Source: Chitinophagaceae bacterium
Lineage (GTDB): Bacteria > Bacteroidota > Bacteroidia > Chitinophagales > UBA10324
Direction of reading: 5' to 3'
Assembly (NCBI GenBank): GCA_016704325.1
Contig: JADJAG010000006.1
Location: forward strand, 62,001 to 126,000
DNA: 64,000 nt
This document shows, one piece after another, positions 1 to 9,113 of this stretch (the first letter of the stretch is position 1; every line of letters begins with the position of its first letter). The notes beneath the pieces were generated by a model. The model saw only the letters and a list, made by a program, of their open reading frames with translations. It was not told the DNA's origin and did not search any database. The translations under genes and the position numbers were made by a program.

Positions 1-672
1 AGGCAATCCGAATAATTGGAAGACGGACAGCTGATGCAGCAGTTGAAAATTATGCTTTACCGTTTTGCCAAAACCAAAACCGGGATCCAGGATGATGTCA
101 TATATACCTAAGCTATTTAATTGCAGAATTTTTTCTTTGAACCAATCAAAAACCTCTCTCACTGCATGTTGGTATGCCGGATTTAGCTGCATGGTGGACG
201 GGTCGCCCTGCATATGCATTAGTATATAAGGAAGTTTTAATTGTGCAACAGTTTTCCATAGCACAGGATCCTTTGATCCGCCTGAAATATCGTTCACCAA
301 GCTTGCACCGGCAGCCACTGCTTCATTCAGCACAGTATTGCGCCAGGTGTCAATTGATAGAATTGCATGCGGAAAATTTTTATGGAGCGCAGCGATTGCC
401 GGTAATACCCTCCTTAGTTCTTCTTCTTCTGTAACTTCCGTAGCGCCGGGTTTGCTGGACATACCACCAATGTCCAGTATACTGGCACCTTCATTCAGCA
501 TCCTTTCAGCGTGCAACAGCAGTTCTTTTTCACTGTTCCACCTGCCACCATCATAAAATGAGTCTGGAGTTACATTGATGATACCCATTACTACCGGAAC
601 AGCAAGATCCAGTAAGTGCCCATGGCAGTTAAAGGTGGTCTTTGTAGAAAAGATTGTATTTTTCGCAGCCAT
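1..672 (-). CDS. folP: Dihydropteroate synthase, 5' part (cut by window edge)
   Basis: The protein condenses p-aminobenzoate with hydroxymethyl-dihydropterin pyrophosphate in folate synthesis. Reading the minus strand from ATG at 672 gives 224 codons without a stop up to base 1, so the C-terminal part lies outside the window. Family motifs are visible: MGIINVTPDSF near residue 29, then GASILDIGGMSSKPGA, SIDTWR, VNDISGG and DPGFGFGKT. The gene is divergent from the DUF1599 gene, with only 24 bases between the two start codons. Family assignment is firm. Confidence 0.95.
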   Translation of the reverse strand, partial: MAAKNTIFSTKTTFNCHGHLLDLAVPVVMGIINVTPDSFYDGGRWNSEKELLLHAERMLNEGASILDIGGMSSKPGATEVTEEEELRRVLPAIAALHKNFPHAILSIDTWRNTVLNEAVAAGASLVNDISGGSKDPVLWKTVAQLKLPYILMHMQGDPSTMQLNPAYQHAVREVFDWFKEKILQLNSLGIYDIILDPGFGFGKTVKHNFQLLHQLSVFQLFGLP

Positions 673-696
673 TGTTTGTAAAAATATCCCTAAAAC

Positions 697-1242
697 TTGG
701 AAAGCAAAACAGGTCAGCAGTTTGATGAACAGGCCAATGCCTGCAAAACACTTTTTTCAAAAAAGGCCAGAGACTATGGCACTTCCTGGAGTGTTTTGCG
801 TATGTCGTCACTGGCAGATCAGATATTTATTAAAGCGCAGCGCATACGAACCATCGACAGATTGGAAGTAATGAAGGTGGCCGAAGAAATGGACAGCGAG
901 TTTATCGGCATAGTCAATTATGCGGTAATCGCACTGATACGACTGGAGTTGGGCTTGCGAATTGAAGAAGGTATTGACCATGAAGAGCTGATGCAACGCT
1001 ATACTGCAAAAATCCAAACTGCAAAAGAGCTGATGCTGGCAAAAAATCATGATTATGGAGAAGCCTGGCGAGATATGCTGATCAGTTCATTTACCGATTT
1101 GATACTTATGCGCATTCTTCGCATCCGGCAGATCGAAGAGCATGAAGGTAAGACACTTGCATCGGAAGGAATAGATGCCAATCTTTACGATATTATCAAT
1201 TACGCTATTTTTGCACTCATAAAAATAAGTGAACAGAAATGA
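697..1242 (+). CDS. DUF1599 domain protein
   Basis: A 181-residue soluble protein of the DUF1599 family, whose function is not established. The sequence shows an internal duplication: residues around 22-50 (KKARDYGTSW) and 119-150 (AKNHDYGEAW) repeat the same DYG-x2-W pattern followed by a helix rich in R and I. The first usable start is TTG at 697. A stop lies in frame at 691, and the first in-frame ATG would remove the first DYG motif, so TTG is preferred. The stop overlaps the next gene by four bases (ATGA). It is divergent from folP, an arrangement I recall as common in Bacteroidota. Confidence 0.85.
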   Translation: MESKTGQQFDEQANACKTLFSKKARDYGTSWSVLRMSSLADQIFIKAQRIRTIDRLEVMKVAEEMDSEFIGIVNYAVIALIRLELGLRIEEGIDHEELMQRYTAKIQTAKELMLAKNHDYGEAWRDMLISSFTDLILMRILRIRQIEEHEGKTLASEGIDANLYDIINYAIFALIKISEQK

Positions 1243-2462
1243 GGAAATTCCTTAGAATTATTTGCATACTCGTAGGTGTATTGTTTATCGTTTCCGGATT
1301 TGTTAAAGCCGTTGACCCGGTCGGTTTCTCCATTAAACTGGATGAGTATTTTGAAGTATTTGCTGCGGATACAGAAAGCGTTGGTTTTATTTCCGCGTTT
1401 TTTCTATGGCTTACCAATATTTCGATTTACCTGTCAATGTTTTTTTGTGTGCTGGAGATGGTGCTTGGGTTTATGCTGGTCTTCGGAATACGCATGGAAC
1501 TCACGTCGTGGCTGTTGCTTTTAATCATCGTGTTTTTTACATGGCTTACCGGGTATTCTGCTGTTACCGGAAAAGTAACGGATTGCGGTTGTTTTGGCGA
1601 TGCCATGAAACTTACGCCCTGGCAATCCTTTAATAAGGATATCGTATTGATGGTCTTTATTTTGATCATTTTTGCCTTCCGGCAGAAAATTAAACCGGTC
1701 TTTGAAGGCAAATACACCTCAACATTATTGCTTACCGTTTTTACGGTGGCCTCGTCTTATCTCACAATTTATTGTTATCAGCATCTGCCGATCATAGATT
1801 TCAGAGCTTATAAAGTAGGTAATGATATCAGGGAGCAAATGACTTTGCCGGAAGGTAAGGTGCCTGATCAATATGTAACTATACTTACCTATAAGAATAA
1901 GGCTACTGGTGAAGTGGGTGACTATGTGATGACGAATAACAATGAAACGCAGGCAGCCTGGTTCAGCGAAAGAAACCTTCGTTCGCTGCCCTGGCAGGAT
2001 TCTTTATGGATGAGCAGTAATGAATTTGTGAAGAGTACCAGTGAAATTGTGGTGAAAGGAGCACAGCCGAAGATTACAGATTTTAAAGTGTGGGACCAGG
2101 ACAACCAGGATGCCACCTCGCTTGTGCTTGATGAACCCGGTTATCACTTTTGGGTTATAGCACAGGATATGTCGAAGACAAACAAATATTCTTTTGAAAA
2201 TATCAATCAGTTGGCAAGTGACTGTGAGAAGAACAGGATTCAGTTTGTAGGCATCACTTCCACATCTTATGAATTGTTAGATCCTATCAGGCATGAACTG
2301 AATGCTCCTTTTCCATTTTACTATGCTGATGGTACTGTCCTTAAAACCATTATCCGTTCCAATCCGGGGCTGGTTTTGCTTAAAGGATCAAAAGTGATTG
2401 CGCAATGGCATTACAACGATATACCCGCCTATAATGAAGTCCGGGATAAGTATTTCGACTAG
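1239..2462 (+). CDS. DoxX/MauE-like membrane protein, BT_3928 type, with thioredoxin-like tail
   Basis: A 407-residue protein with a DoxX/MauE-like N-terminal half of about four membrane helices (residues 1-165). A conserved DCGCFGDAM motif sits near residue 112. The second half (about 190-407) is probably periplasmic and ends in a peroxiredoxin/thioredoxin-like region (YHFWVIAQDMSKTNKY to the end) that lacks a CxxC pair. The architecture matches the BT_3928 family of Bacteroidota. Its role is not established; the cysteine motif suggests redox work at the membrane. The start overlaps the DUF1599 stop by four bases, implying translational coupling. Confidence 0.85.
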   Translation: MRKFLRIICILVGVLFIVSGFVKAVDPVGFSIKLDEYFEVFAADTESVGFISAFFLWLTNISIYLSMFFCVLEMVLGFMLVFGIRMELTSWLLLLIIVFFTWLTGYSAVTGKVTDCGCFGDAMKLTPWQSFNKDIVLMVFILIIFAFRQKIKPVFEGKYTSTLLLTVFTVASSYLTIYCYQHLPIIDFRAYKVGNDIREQMTLPEGKVPDQYVTILTYKNKATGEVGDYVMTNNNETQAAWFSERNLRSLPWQDSLWMSSNEFVKSTSEIVVKGAQPKITDFKVWDQDNQDATSLVLDEPGYHFWVIAQDMSKTNKYSFENINQLASDCEKNRIQFVGITSTSYELLDPIRHELNAPFPFYYADGTVLKTIIRSNPGLVLLKGSKVIAQWHYNDIPAYNEVRDKYFD

Positions 2463-2545
2463 ATGCATTAATCATTTTTTATTCAAACACGACAAGCAGA
2501 CTTGTCTTACAACTTGATTTCCTGAGTAGCACCGATACAATACTG

Positions 2546-3061
2546 ATGGCTAAAATATTTCTTATCGGTTTTATGGGTAGCGGGAAAAGCACTGTTGGCC
2601 GGCAACTGGCTACACAACTTCAGTATCATTTTATTGACCTTGATACGTTGATTGAACAGCAGGAGAAGGCAACTATTGCGCAACTTTTTGCTTCGCAGGG
2701 AGAATCCTATTTCCGGGAGCAGGAAGCCTTTCACCTCCGGTCACTCGATAAGCATGAAAGAGTGGTAGTTGCTACAGGAGGAGGTTGTCCGTGTTACCAC
2801 GATAATATGGACTGGATGAATCAGCATGGCGTAACAGTTTACCTGGAAGCTTCGGTAAAGTTATTGGCAGACCGGTTAAAAAAGGAAAAGGATAGCCGGC
2901 CGCTACTGCAAGAAAAATCCCCGGAAGCGTTAGCTGATTTTATTCAGCAAAAGCTCAATGAGCGGATTGCATATTACCAGGCTGCACAAATTAGTATCCC
3001 TGCTACTTCGTTGAATGGAAGAAAGCTGGCACTGGCACTTCGTACCAAAACGATTATTTAG
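2546..3061 (+). CDS. aroK: Shikimate kinase
   Basis: A cytoplasmic enzyme that phosphorylates shikimate with ATP in chorismate synthesis. At 171 residues it has normal family length. Visible motifs are the Walker A loop GFMGSGKST (residues 8-16), the shikimate-binding DLDTLIEQQ, the GGGCPC loop near residue 77 and the lid arginine in KDSRPLL. It starts 83 bases after the DoxX-like gene and is followed by a long gap, so it is probably the last gene of this small operon. Confidence 0.95.
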   Translation: MAKIFLIGFMGSGKSTVGRQLATQLQYHFIDLDTLIEQQEKATIAQLFASQGESYFREQEAFHLRSLDKHERVVVATGGGCPCYHDNMDWMNQHGVTVYLEASVKLLADRLKKEKDSRPLLQEKSPEALADFIQQKLNERIAYYQAAQISIPATSLNGRKLALALRTKTII

Positions 3062-3446
3062 TCTTCAGATATCTTTCATTTGGTAGCGGCTGTGGTAGTC
3101 AGCACAACCGGATTTCTTTAACTTGTACTTATGTTAATGGTTTGTATGTAAAGACATGCTGATTTATCATGCATGTATAATAGTTCAGTGTGTAACTGAA
3201 TTGCCAATGGTATATAGCGCTTGCATCATTTGAAACAGCAAGCTTTTCTTTTCCTCGCAACTTATTGAATACTTAAATCAGTATGCTTCCGCAATTCTTA
3301 AGTATGATGAATGCACAATCAAACATTGATCATTCCGAGAAGAGCTTTTGTTGAAATGATATCCCGGAAATTTTAACCATGTTTTTTCTGCTGCTGTAGC
3401 CGTTACCAAATAGGAGTGAAGGCCGTAATAAGAAGTTAGGAAATTA
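3062..3446. other. Intergenic stretch before dcw cluster, nothing recognised
   Basis: AT-rich non-coding stretch between aroK and the mraZ control region. I see no plausible gene, RNA gene or strong hairpin here. The regulatory signals are concentrated in the last 100 bases before mraZ and are listed separately. Confidence 0.5.
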
Positions 3447-3462
3447 TTGCCTGCGCAGGCAA
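3447..3462. promoter_or_regulatory. Perfect 16-bp palindrome upstream of mraZ
   Basis: TTGCCTGCGCAGGCAA is a perfect 16-base palindrome that ends 20 bases before the first MraZ box. A gapless palindrome of this kind can bind a dimeric regulator. No protein can be assigned from sequence alone. Confidence 0.35.
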
Positions 3463-3482
3463 ATAAATATTTTATCCACAAT

Positions 3483-3525
3483 GTGGTAAAAAGTGGTAAA
3501 AAGTGGCAAATAGTTTATATTTTTG
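3483..3525 (+). promoter_or_regulatory. MraZ-box array and -7 promoter element of the dcw cluster
   Basis: Three direct repeats GTGGTAAAAA, GTGGTAAAAA and GTGGCAAATA start at 3483, 3493 and 3503, a spacing of exactly 10 bases. AAAGTGG-type boxes with a 10-base period are the known operator pattern of MraZ. Directly downstream, TATTTTTG (3518-3525) fits the bacteroidetal -7 consensus TAnnTTTG. No TTG lies at the usual -33 position; the boxes occupy it. Transcription would start near 3532, leaving a leader of about 14 bases before mraZ. Autoregulation by MraZ is inferred. Confidence 0.7.
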
Positions 3526-3545
3526 ATTCGTTCTAAAACAACACA

Positions 3546-4019
3546 ATGGCGCAAACCCGCTTCCTGGGCGAATTTCCGTGTACACTTGATGCAAAAGGGC
3601 GATTGCTTTTTCCTGCTGCATTAAAGAAGCAGGTGCCTGTGAAAGCGAAGAATCAGTTTGTTATTCACCGTGGCTTTGAAAAGTGTTTGGTGATTTATGC
3701 AAAGCATGATTGGGAGGAAATCAGTGCTGAAGTGAACCGTTTGAATTTGTATGTGAAGGACAATCGTGATTTCGCGCGCTATTTTTTCAGGGGAGCCACT
3801 CCGCTGGTACTGGATGGCACCAACCGGTTATTGTTGCCAAAATCATTATGTGACTCCGCTGAGATTAAGAAAGACATCGTACTCTTTGGCTATGCAAACC
3901 GGATTGAAGTATGGAGTGAAAAGTTATACCGTAAGCAAATGGATGAGGAGCCCCGTGATTTTGTAAAACTGGCCGAGGAAGTAATGGGCAGATTGAACAG
4001 TGGTAAAGTGAATTCATAA
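3546..4019 (+). CDS. mraZ: Transcriptional regulator MraZ
   Basis: A 157-residue AbrB-like DNA-binding protein with the two repeated MraZ half-domains: an early region with LDAKGRLLFPAALK (residues 14-27) and a second with LDGTNRLLLPKSLC (about 85-98). These carry the DxxGR-type DNA-contact signatures; the second has N in place of G. The family forms ring oligomers and controls its own dcw operon. It is the first gene of the cluster and lies just downstream of a matching box array, consistent with autoregulation. Confidence 0.95.
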   Translation: MAQTRFLGEFPCTLDAKGRLLFPAALKKQVPVKAKNQFVIHRGFEKCLVIYAKHDWEEISAEVNRLNLYVKDNRDFARYFFRGATPLVLDGTNRLLLPKSLCDSAEIKKDIVLFGYANRIEVWSEKLYRKQMDEEPRDFVKLAEEVMGRLNSGKVNS

Positions 4020-4098
4020 GGATTGCCCGGAAGCAATTCGAATTGATCAATAGCATGATGGATTGTACTGCAGCATCAAATTATTTAAATAAGAATGA

Positions 4099-4998
4099 AT
4101 GTCAGCTTATCACGTGCCGGTTCTGTTGGAAGAAAGTGTGGCCGGATTAAATATTCAGCAGGATGGAATTTATGTGGATGCAACATACGGGGGAGGTGGG
4201 CATAGTAAGGCCATCATTGAAAAATTGAAGGAAGGCAGGCTGATCGCATTTGACCAGGACATTGATGCAGCGGCAAACAAGTTAAATGATGATCGACTAA
4301 TTTTTATCAACCAGAATTTTAAGCACCTCAAAAGGATGTTGAGAGTACATGGTATAACTGAAGTGGATGGAATACTGGCCGATTTGGGTATCTCTTCCTA
4401 CCAGGTTGATACGAGTGAGCGTGGTTTTGCGCACCGGTTTGAAGGGCCGCTGGACATGCGGATGGATAAGAGCGGATCACTCACAGCGGAAGATATCCTG
4501 AATGCCTATGCTCCTTCTCAGTTGCAGCGAATTTTTGGAATGTATGGTGAAGTGAGAAATGCACGCACGTTGGCACAAGTGATTGCTGATGCAAGGGTTA
4601 ACGGGCGGATTGATAGTGTGGGCAGGTTGATTGAAGTGATTGCACCGGTAATAAAAGGAAACCGCAACAGGTACCTGTCGCAGGTTTTTCAGGCTTTGCG
4701 CATGGAAGTAAATGATGAACTGGCAGTGCTCGCTGATTTCCTGGAGCAAAGCAAGCAGGTACTCAAAACAGGAGGAAGGCTGGTAGTGATTTCATACCAT
4801 TCTATTGAAGACCGGCTGGTTAAAAATTTCATACGTCATGGCAATGCAACCGGTGAACCGGTGAAGGATTTTTTTGGCAGGGAGGAGAAATATTTTCATT
4901 CATTGACAAAGAAACCGGTGGAACCATCAGCAGCAGAGATTGGGAATAATCCGAGGGCGCACAGCGCCCGTTTACGCATAGCGGAAAGAACAAAGTAG
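4099..4998 (+). CDS. rsmH: 16S rRNA (cytosine(1402)-N(4))-methyltransferase
   Basis: A 299-residue SAM-dependent methyltransferase (MraW/RsmH) acting on C1402 of 16S rRNA. SAM-binding motif VDATYGGGGHSKAI lies at residues 26-39, followed by GILADLGISSYQVD, RGFAHRFEGPLDMRMD, SYHSIEDRLVKNF and the C-terminal NPRAHSARLRIAE. All are family signatures and the length is typical. It occupies the canonical second place of the dcw cluster. Confidence 0.96.
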   Translation: MSAYHVPVLLEESVAGLNIQQDGIYVDATYGGGGHSKAIIEKLKEGRLIAFDQDIDAAANKLNDDRLIFINQNFKHLKRMLRVHGITEVDGILADLGISSYQVDTSERGFAHRFEGPLDMRMDKSGSLTAEDILNAYAPSQLQRIFGMYGEVRNARTLAQVIADARVNGRIDSVGRLIEVIAPVIKGNRNRYLSQVFQALRMEVNDELAVLADFLEQSKQVLKTGGRLVVISYHSIEDRLVKNFIRHGNATGEPVKDFFGREEKYFHSLTKKPVEPSAAEIGNNPRAHSARLRIAERTK

Positions 4999-5038
4999 TG
5001 CATTAATAATCAGCAGACATTTTTTAATAACAAGCAGT

Positions 5039-5440
5039 ATGGCAACAGCTGTCAATTTAAAAAAAGCAGAAAAGGAAAAAGAGGTGATGCCGGAGCAGCA
5101 ACCGGTGAAGGTTGTTCAACGTAAGCGCAATTGGCTATATGAGTCACTTGACCTCAGCCGTTGGGTGCACTATCAGACCATCATCCGTAACCTTCCTTTC
5201 GTATTCTTTATGGCATCCATAGCCATTTTATACATCGCCAATGCCCACTATGCAGAGAAGAATGTAAGAGAGCTGAATCAGATTGAAAGAAAGATGAATG
5301 AGATGCGGTGGGAATACATGACTACCAAATCAGAACTGGAGAACATCAGCAAGCAATCGGAAGTGGCAAAGCTTGTTGCGCCATCAGGTTTGAAGGAATT
5401 ACGTGAACCACCCAGGAAAATAGTTGTGAAGAAAAGATGA
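5039..5440 (+). CDS. FtsL-like divisome protein
   Basis: A 133-residue bitopic protein: a basic cytoplasmic tail (1-50), one membrane segment (about 55-75, FVFFMASIAILYIA) and a short periplasmic coiled-coil region (NVRELNQIERKMNEMRWEYM). Size, topology and position between rsmH and ftsI match FtsL, although sequence identity in this family is always low. Bacteroidota versions are annotated as FtsL-like. FtsL normally forms a complex with FtsB and FtsQ to recruit FtsW/FtsI. The stop overlaps the ftsI start (ATGA). Confidence 0.8.
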   Translation: MATAVNLKKAEKEKEVMPEQQPVKVVQRKRNWLYESLDLSRWVHYQTIIRNLPFVFFMASIAILYIANAHYAEKNVRELNQIERKMNEMRWEYMTTKSELENISKQSEVAKLVAPSGLKELREPPRKIVVKKR

Positions 5441-7542
5441 ACACTAAGAAGGATATTTTTTGGCGGATCGGGCTGGCTTATCTCTTCATGATAATGCTTG
5501 GAGCAGCGATTGCCTGGAAGGTATTTTACATTCAAAGTGTGGAAGGTCAGCGTTACCGCTCCATGGCCGACAGTATTACCACACGCTATATGCCTGTGCT
5601 TGCAGACCGTGGCAATATCTATTCGTATGATGGCCGGCTCCTGGCCACCTCACTTCCAAATTTCGAAGTGCGCATGGATATGAAAGCGGACGGGTTGACG
5701 CATGAAATTTTTCAGCAAGGTATTGATTCACTCTCCGGTTGCATGGCCGGACTCTTCCGTGACAAGTCAACTACCGATTATAAAAAACAACTTACCGCGG
5801 CAAGAAAAAGGGGTGACCGCTATTTCCTGGTTAAAAAAAATATAACCTATCCGCAATTACTGCAGTTAAAAGCATTTCCCATTTTCCGCTATGGTCAGTA
5901 TAAGGGTGGCCTGATTGTGCTGCAATCGAATAAACGTACCTACCCTTATAAGGAGTTGGCTAACCGGACTATTGGCTACATGCGGGATGCGACGGTGCAA
6001 CCGGTTGGACTGGAAGGCGCCTTTAACAATCAACTGACCGGTATCCCGGGAAAAAGATTGATGCAAAAAGTATCAGGTGGAGAGTTCATTCCGATCAATG
6101 ACAAGAACGAGTTGGATCCGCAGAATGGAAAAGACCTGATTACTACCATCGACATCAACCTGCAGGATGTAGCGGAGAATGCATTGCTGAAAACGCTGGT
6201 GGCAAATGAAGCGGACCATGGTTGCGTTGTGGTGATGGACGTCAAGACAGGAGCTATCAGGGCTATCGCCAATTTGGGACGCAATGAACAGGGAGTTTAC
6301 TGGGAGAATTACAACTATGCCGTTGGTGAGTCTCATGAACCCGGCTCTACTTTTAAGCTGGCATCCATCATGGCTTTGGTGGAAGATGGCTTTGTTGACA
6401 TTGATGATACTGTAGATGTAGAACTGGGCATTCACCAATACTGGAATCAAACGATGCGTGATGCTGAGCGGCACAACCTGACGCGCATTACGGTGCGTTC
6501 TGCATTTGCACATTCTTCCAATGTAGGAATCTCTAAACTGGTAGAGCAGCATTACAACAAGGATCCTGAAAAATACCTTTCCTACTTAAGGGAACTTGGA
6601 CTGGATAAGAAACTAAACATCGAGATACCGGGCGAACAACAACCCTACATCAAGGATACAAAGGACAAAAGATTTACACGCTATTCACTTCCGTGGATGT
6701 CTGTAGGGTATGAAATACAAATATCACCATTACAGATGCTCACGCTTTATAATTCTGTTGCCAACAACGGCGTAATGATGAAGCCTTATTTGGTGCAGCA
6801 GATTCAGGAGTATGGCTTGCCGGTGCAGCATTTTGATCCGGTTGTATTGAACAAGAAAATCTGTTCTGATGAAACACTGCAAGCCATGAAGATTATTTTG
6901 AAGGAAGTGGTGGACAGTGGAACAGCAAAAAACCTGCGCAATCCCAACTACAGCGTAGCCGGAAAAACAGGTACAGCGCAGATTGCAGACAAAAAGCATG
7001 GTTATGCTACACGCATATATCAATCATCATTTGTCGGCTACTTTCCTGCCGAAAATCCGATGTATTCATGCATTGTAGTAGTGAATGCTCCAAGCAAAGG
7101 AGTGTATTACGGATCAGCGGTAGCAGGACCGGTATTTAAAGAGATAGCCGATAAAGTGTATGCAACAGATCTTGATATACATCCTGCTGAAATACTGTAT
7201 GCAGAAAATCAGCAGTTGATACCGCAAACAAAAGCGGGCTCAAGGCATGAATTGTTGTATGTGTGTAATCAGCTCGGAATTAATCTTCAGGCACAAAGCA
7301 ACCAACCGTGGGTTACCCAGCAAAGCGGAGACAGCCGGCAGTTGGTAGATAAGAATGTAGTGGAAGCAACGGGCATTGTTCCGGATGTAAAGGGAATGGG
7401 ATTACGGGATGCCCTTTACCTGCTGGAGAGTTGCGGTTTACAGGTAAGTGTAGCGGGTGCCGGCGCAGTGTTGTCTCAAAGCATCAACCCGGGAGCAGTC
7501 ATTCAAAAGGGAACAAACATTTCAATAGTACTGAGCTTGTGA
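5437..7542 (+). CDS. ftsI: Division transpeptidase (PBP, FtsI type) with PASTA domain
   Basis: A 701-residue class B penicillin-binding protein that cross-links septal peptidoglycan in the periplasm. One N-terminal membrane anchor (about 10-30) is followed by the dimerisation domain with RGNIYSYDGRLLA. The transpeptidase has STFK (nucleophile Ser304), SSN (360-362) and KTG (510-512). A C-terminal PASTA domain lies at about 640-701 (VPDVKGMGLRDALYLL), a common addition in Bacteroidota. It is coupled by four-base overlaps to the ftsL-like gene before it and to murE after it. Confidence 0.95.
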   Translation: MNTKKDIFWRIGLAYLFMIMLGAAIAWKVFYIQSVEGQRYRSMADSITTRYMPVLADRGNIYSYDGRLLATSLPNFEVRMDMKADGLTHEIFQQGIDSLSGCMAGLFRDKSTTDYKKQLTAARKRGDRYFLVKKNITYPQLLQLKAFPIFRYGQYKGGLIVLQSNKRTYPYKELANRTIGYMRDATVQPVGLEGAFNNQLTGIPGKRLMQKVSGGEFIPINDKNELDPQNGKDLITTIDINLQDVAENALLKTLVANEADHGCVVVMDVKTGAIRAIANLGRNEQGVYWENYNYAVGESHEPGSTFKLASIMALVEDGFVDIDDTVDVELGIHQYWNQTMRDAERHNLTRITVRSAFAHSSNVGISKLVEQHYNKDPEKYLSYLRELGLDKKLNIEIPGEQQPYIKDTKDKRFTRYSLPWMSVGYEIQISPLQMLTLYNSVANNGVMMKPYLVQQIQEYGLPVQHFDPVVLNKKICSDETLQAMKIILKEVVDSGTAKNLRNPNYSVAGKTGTAQIADKKHGYATRIYQSSFVGYFPAENPMYSCIVVVNAPSKGVYYGSAVAGPVFKEIADKVYATDLDIHPAEILYAENQQLIPQTKAGSRHELLYVCNQLGINLQAQSNQPWVTQQSGDSRQLVDKNVVEATGIVPDVKGMGLRDALYLLESCGLQVSVAGAGAVLSQSINPGAVIQKGTNISIVLSL

Positions 7543-9005
7543 AGAAACTGTCAGATATACTCTACAAAGTGAACCTGCTTGAACTGTCAGGCACTACGGA
7601 TATTGCCATCAGTGATATCTGTTTTGACTCACGAAAAGTGAAGGCAGGTTGCCTGTTTGTGGCAGTGAGCGGTACCGTGACAGATGGGCATCAGTTTATA
7701 AATACGGCCATTGAACTCGGAGCGGTTGCCATCGTTTTTGAAAACCTGTCAGAACTCAAGAAGACAGATGTGACCTATATAAAAGTCGGCGACAGCGCGC
7801 TGGCACTTGCCATCATGGCAGAGAATTTTTATGATAATCCCTCTGAAAAAATTAAAGTAGTGGCTGTAACTGGCACCAATGGTAAAACAACGGTAGCGAC
7901 CTTGCTGTATAACTTGTTTTCATCACTTGGATATAAATGCGGCCTGCTTTCCACCATTGAAAACAGGATTGCCGGCGAAGTCATCGTTGCTTCCCATACC
8001 ACGCCGGATGCCATTCAGCTGAGTGAATTGATGCACCGGATGTGGAAGAGCGGTTGTTCCCATTGCTTTATGGAAGCAAGTTCACATGCCATCCATCAGC
8101 AACGTTTAGCGGCCATTAGATTAGCCGGCGCCGTGTTCACCAATCTCTCGCACGATCATCTCGACTATCACAAGACCTTCAAAGAGTACATCAATGCAAA
8201 GAAGAAACTATTCGACCAGCTTCCGGCAGATGCATTTGCACTGGTGAATGCTGATGATAAGCGAGGAGCGGTAATGTTGCAGAATACCAGGGCATCGAAG
8301 CACACTTACTCCATTACGGGCATGGGTGATTTCAGGCTTCGTATTGCAGAAACTTCATTCCAGGGCATGCTGCTGATTTTGGATGGTGAAGAATTGTATA
8401 CGATGCTGGTAGGCAACTTCAATGCCTATAACCTGCTTGCCATTTATGGAACAGCCATGTTACTTGGTGAACAAAAACTACAGGTACTTACTGCACTTAG
8501 TAAACTCAAACCTGCTGAAGGCCGATTTGATTATGTGATCAGCATGCAGCAGAAGATTATGGGTATTGTGGATTACGCACACACTCCGGATGCGCTGGAG
8601 AAAGTATTGCTGACCATTCGGAAAGTGAGGACAGGAAATGAGCAACTCATCACGGTAGTGGGTTGTGGCGGTGACCGGGATATCACTAAAAGACCTTTGA
8701 TGGCGAAAGCAGCCAGTGAGCTCAGCGACCGCATCATTTTAACATCCGACAATCCGCGGAGTGAAGACCCGCATGCGATTCTTGAACAGATGAGGCAGGG
8801 AATTCCGCCATTGAAAGCCGGCAAGGTGCTTACCATTCATGACAGAAAAGAAGCCATACGCACAGCAGTTTCTCTTGCTGAAAAGGGCGATATCATTTTG
8901 ATCGCGGGAAAAGGTCATGAAAAATATCAGGAGATAAAAGGAGTGAAGTATCCGTTCGACGATAAAGAAGTGTTGTTGGATGTTTTTAAACAAATGGATA
9001 AGTAG
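7539..9005 (+). CDS. murE: UDP-MurNAc-L-Ala-D-Glu:meso-diaminopimelate ligase
   Basis: Cytoplasmic ATP-dependent ligase adding the third stem residue of peptidoglycan. Start chosen at GTG 7539, which overlaps the ftsI stop (GTGA) and gives 488 residues of normal length beginning MKKLSDILYKVNLLEL. A longer open frame exists upstream but lies inside ftsI. The ATP loop GTNGKTT is at 112-118. DNPRSEDP at 404-411 is the signature of enzymes choosing meso-diaminopimelate, so the cell wall should be of DAP type. Confidence 0.95.
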   Translation: MKKLSDILYKVNLLELSGTTDIAISDICFDSRKVKAGCLFVAVSGTVTDGHQFINTAIELGAVAIVFENLSELKKTDVTYIKVGDSALALAIMAENFYDNPSEKIKVVAVTGTNGKTTVATLLYNLFSSLGYKCGLLSTIENRIAGEVIVASHTTPDAIQLSELMHRMWKSGCSHCFMEASSHAIHQQRLAAIRLAGAVFTNLSHDHLDYHKTFKEYINAKKKLFDQLPADAFALVNADDKRGAVMLQNTRASKHTYSITGMGDFRLRIAETSFQGMLLILDGEELYTMLVGNFNAYNLLAIYGTAMLLGEQKLQVLTALSKLKPAEGRFDYVISMQQKIMGIVDYAHTPDALEKVLLTIRKVRTGNEQLITVVGCGGDRDITKRPLMAKAASELSDRIILTSDNPRSEDPHAILEQMRQGIPPLKAGKVLTIHDRKEAIRTAVSLAEKGDIILIAGKGHEKYQEIKGVKYPFDDKEVLLDVFKQMDK

Positions 9006-9113
9006 GAATGCGCGACAGTCATCTTCAGATTATAATGAGTAAAAGCAATCTTAATAACTGTTCAATAAAATAGCAAGCGGTAATAACCGGCAAACAAAAA
9101 ATAAGTAAGGCCC

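Noticed and set aside
6073..6552. Open frame of 159 codons on the minus strand
   Set aside because: Lies wholly inside ftsI in antisense; no recognisable protein features.
7431..7538. Earlier start of murE within ftsI
   Set aside because: The extra residues show no homology and overlap the PASTA domain; GTG at 7539 gives normal length and a four-base overlap.
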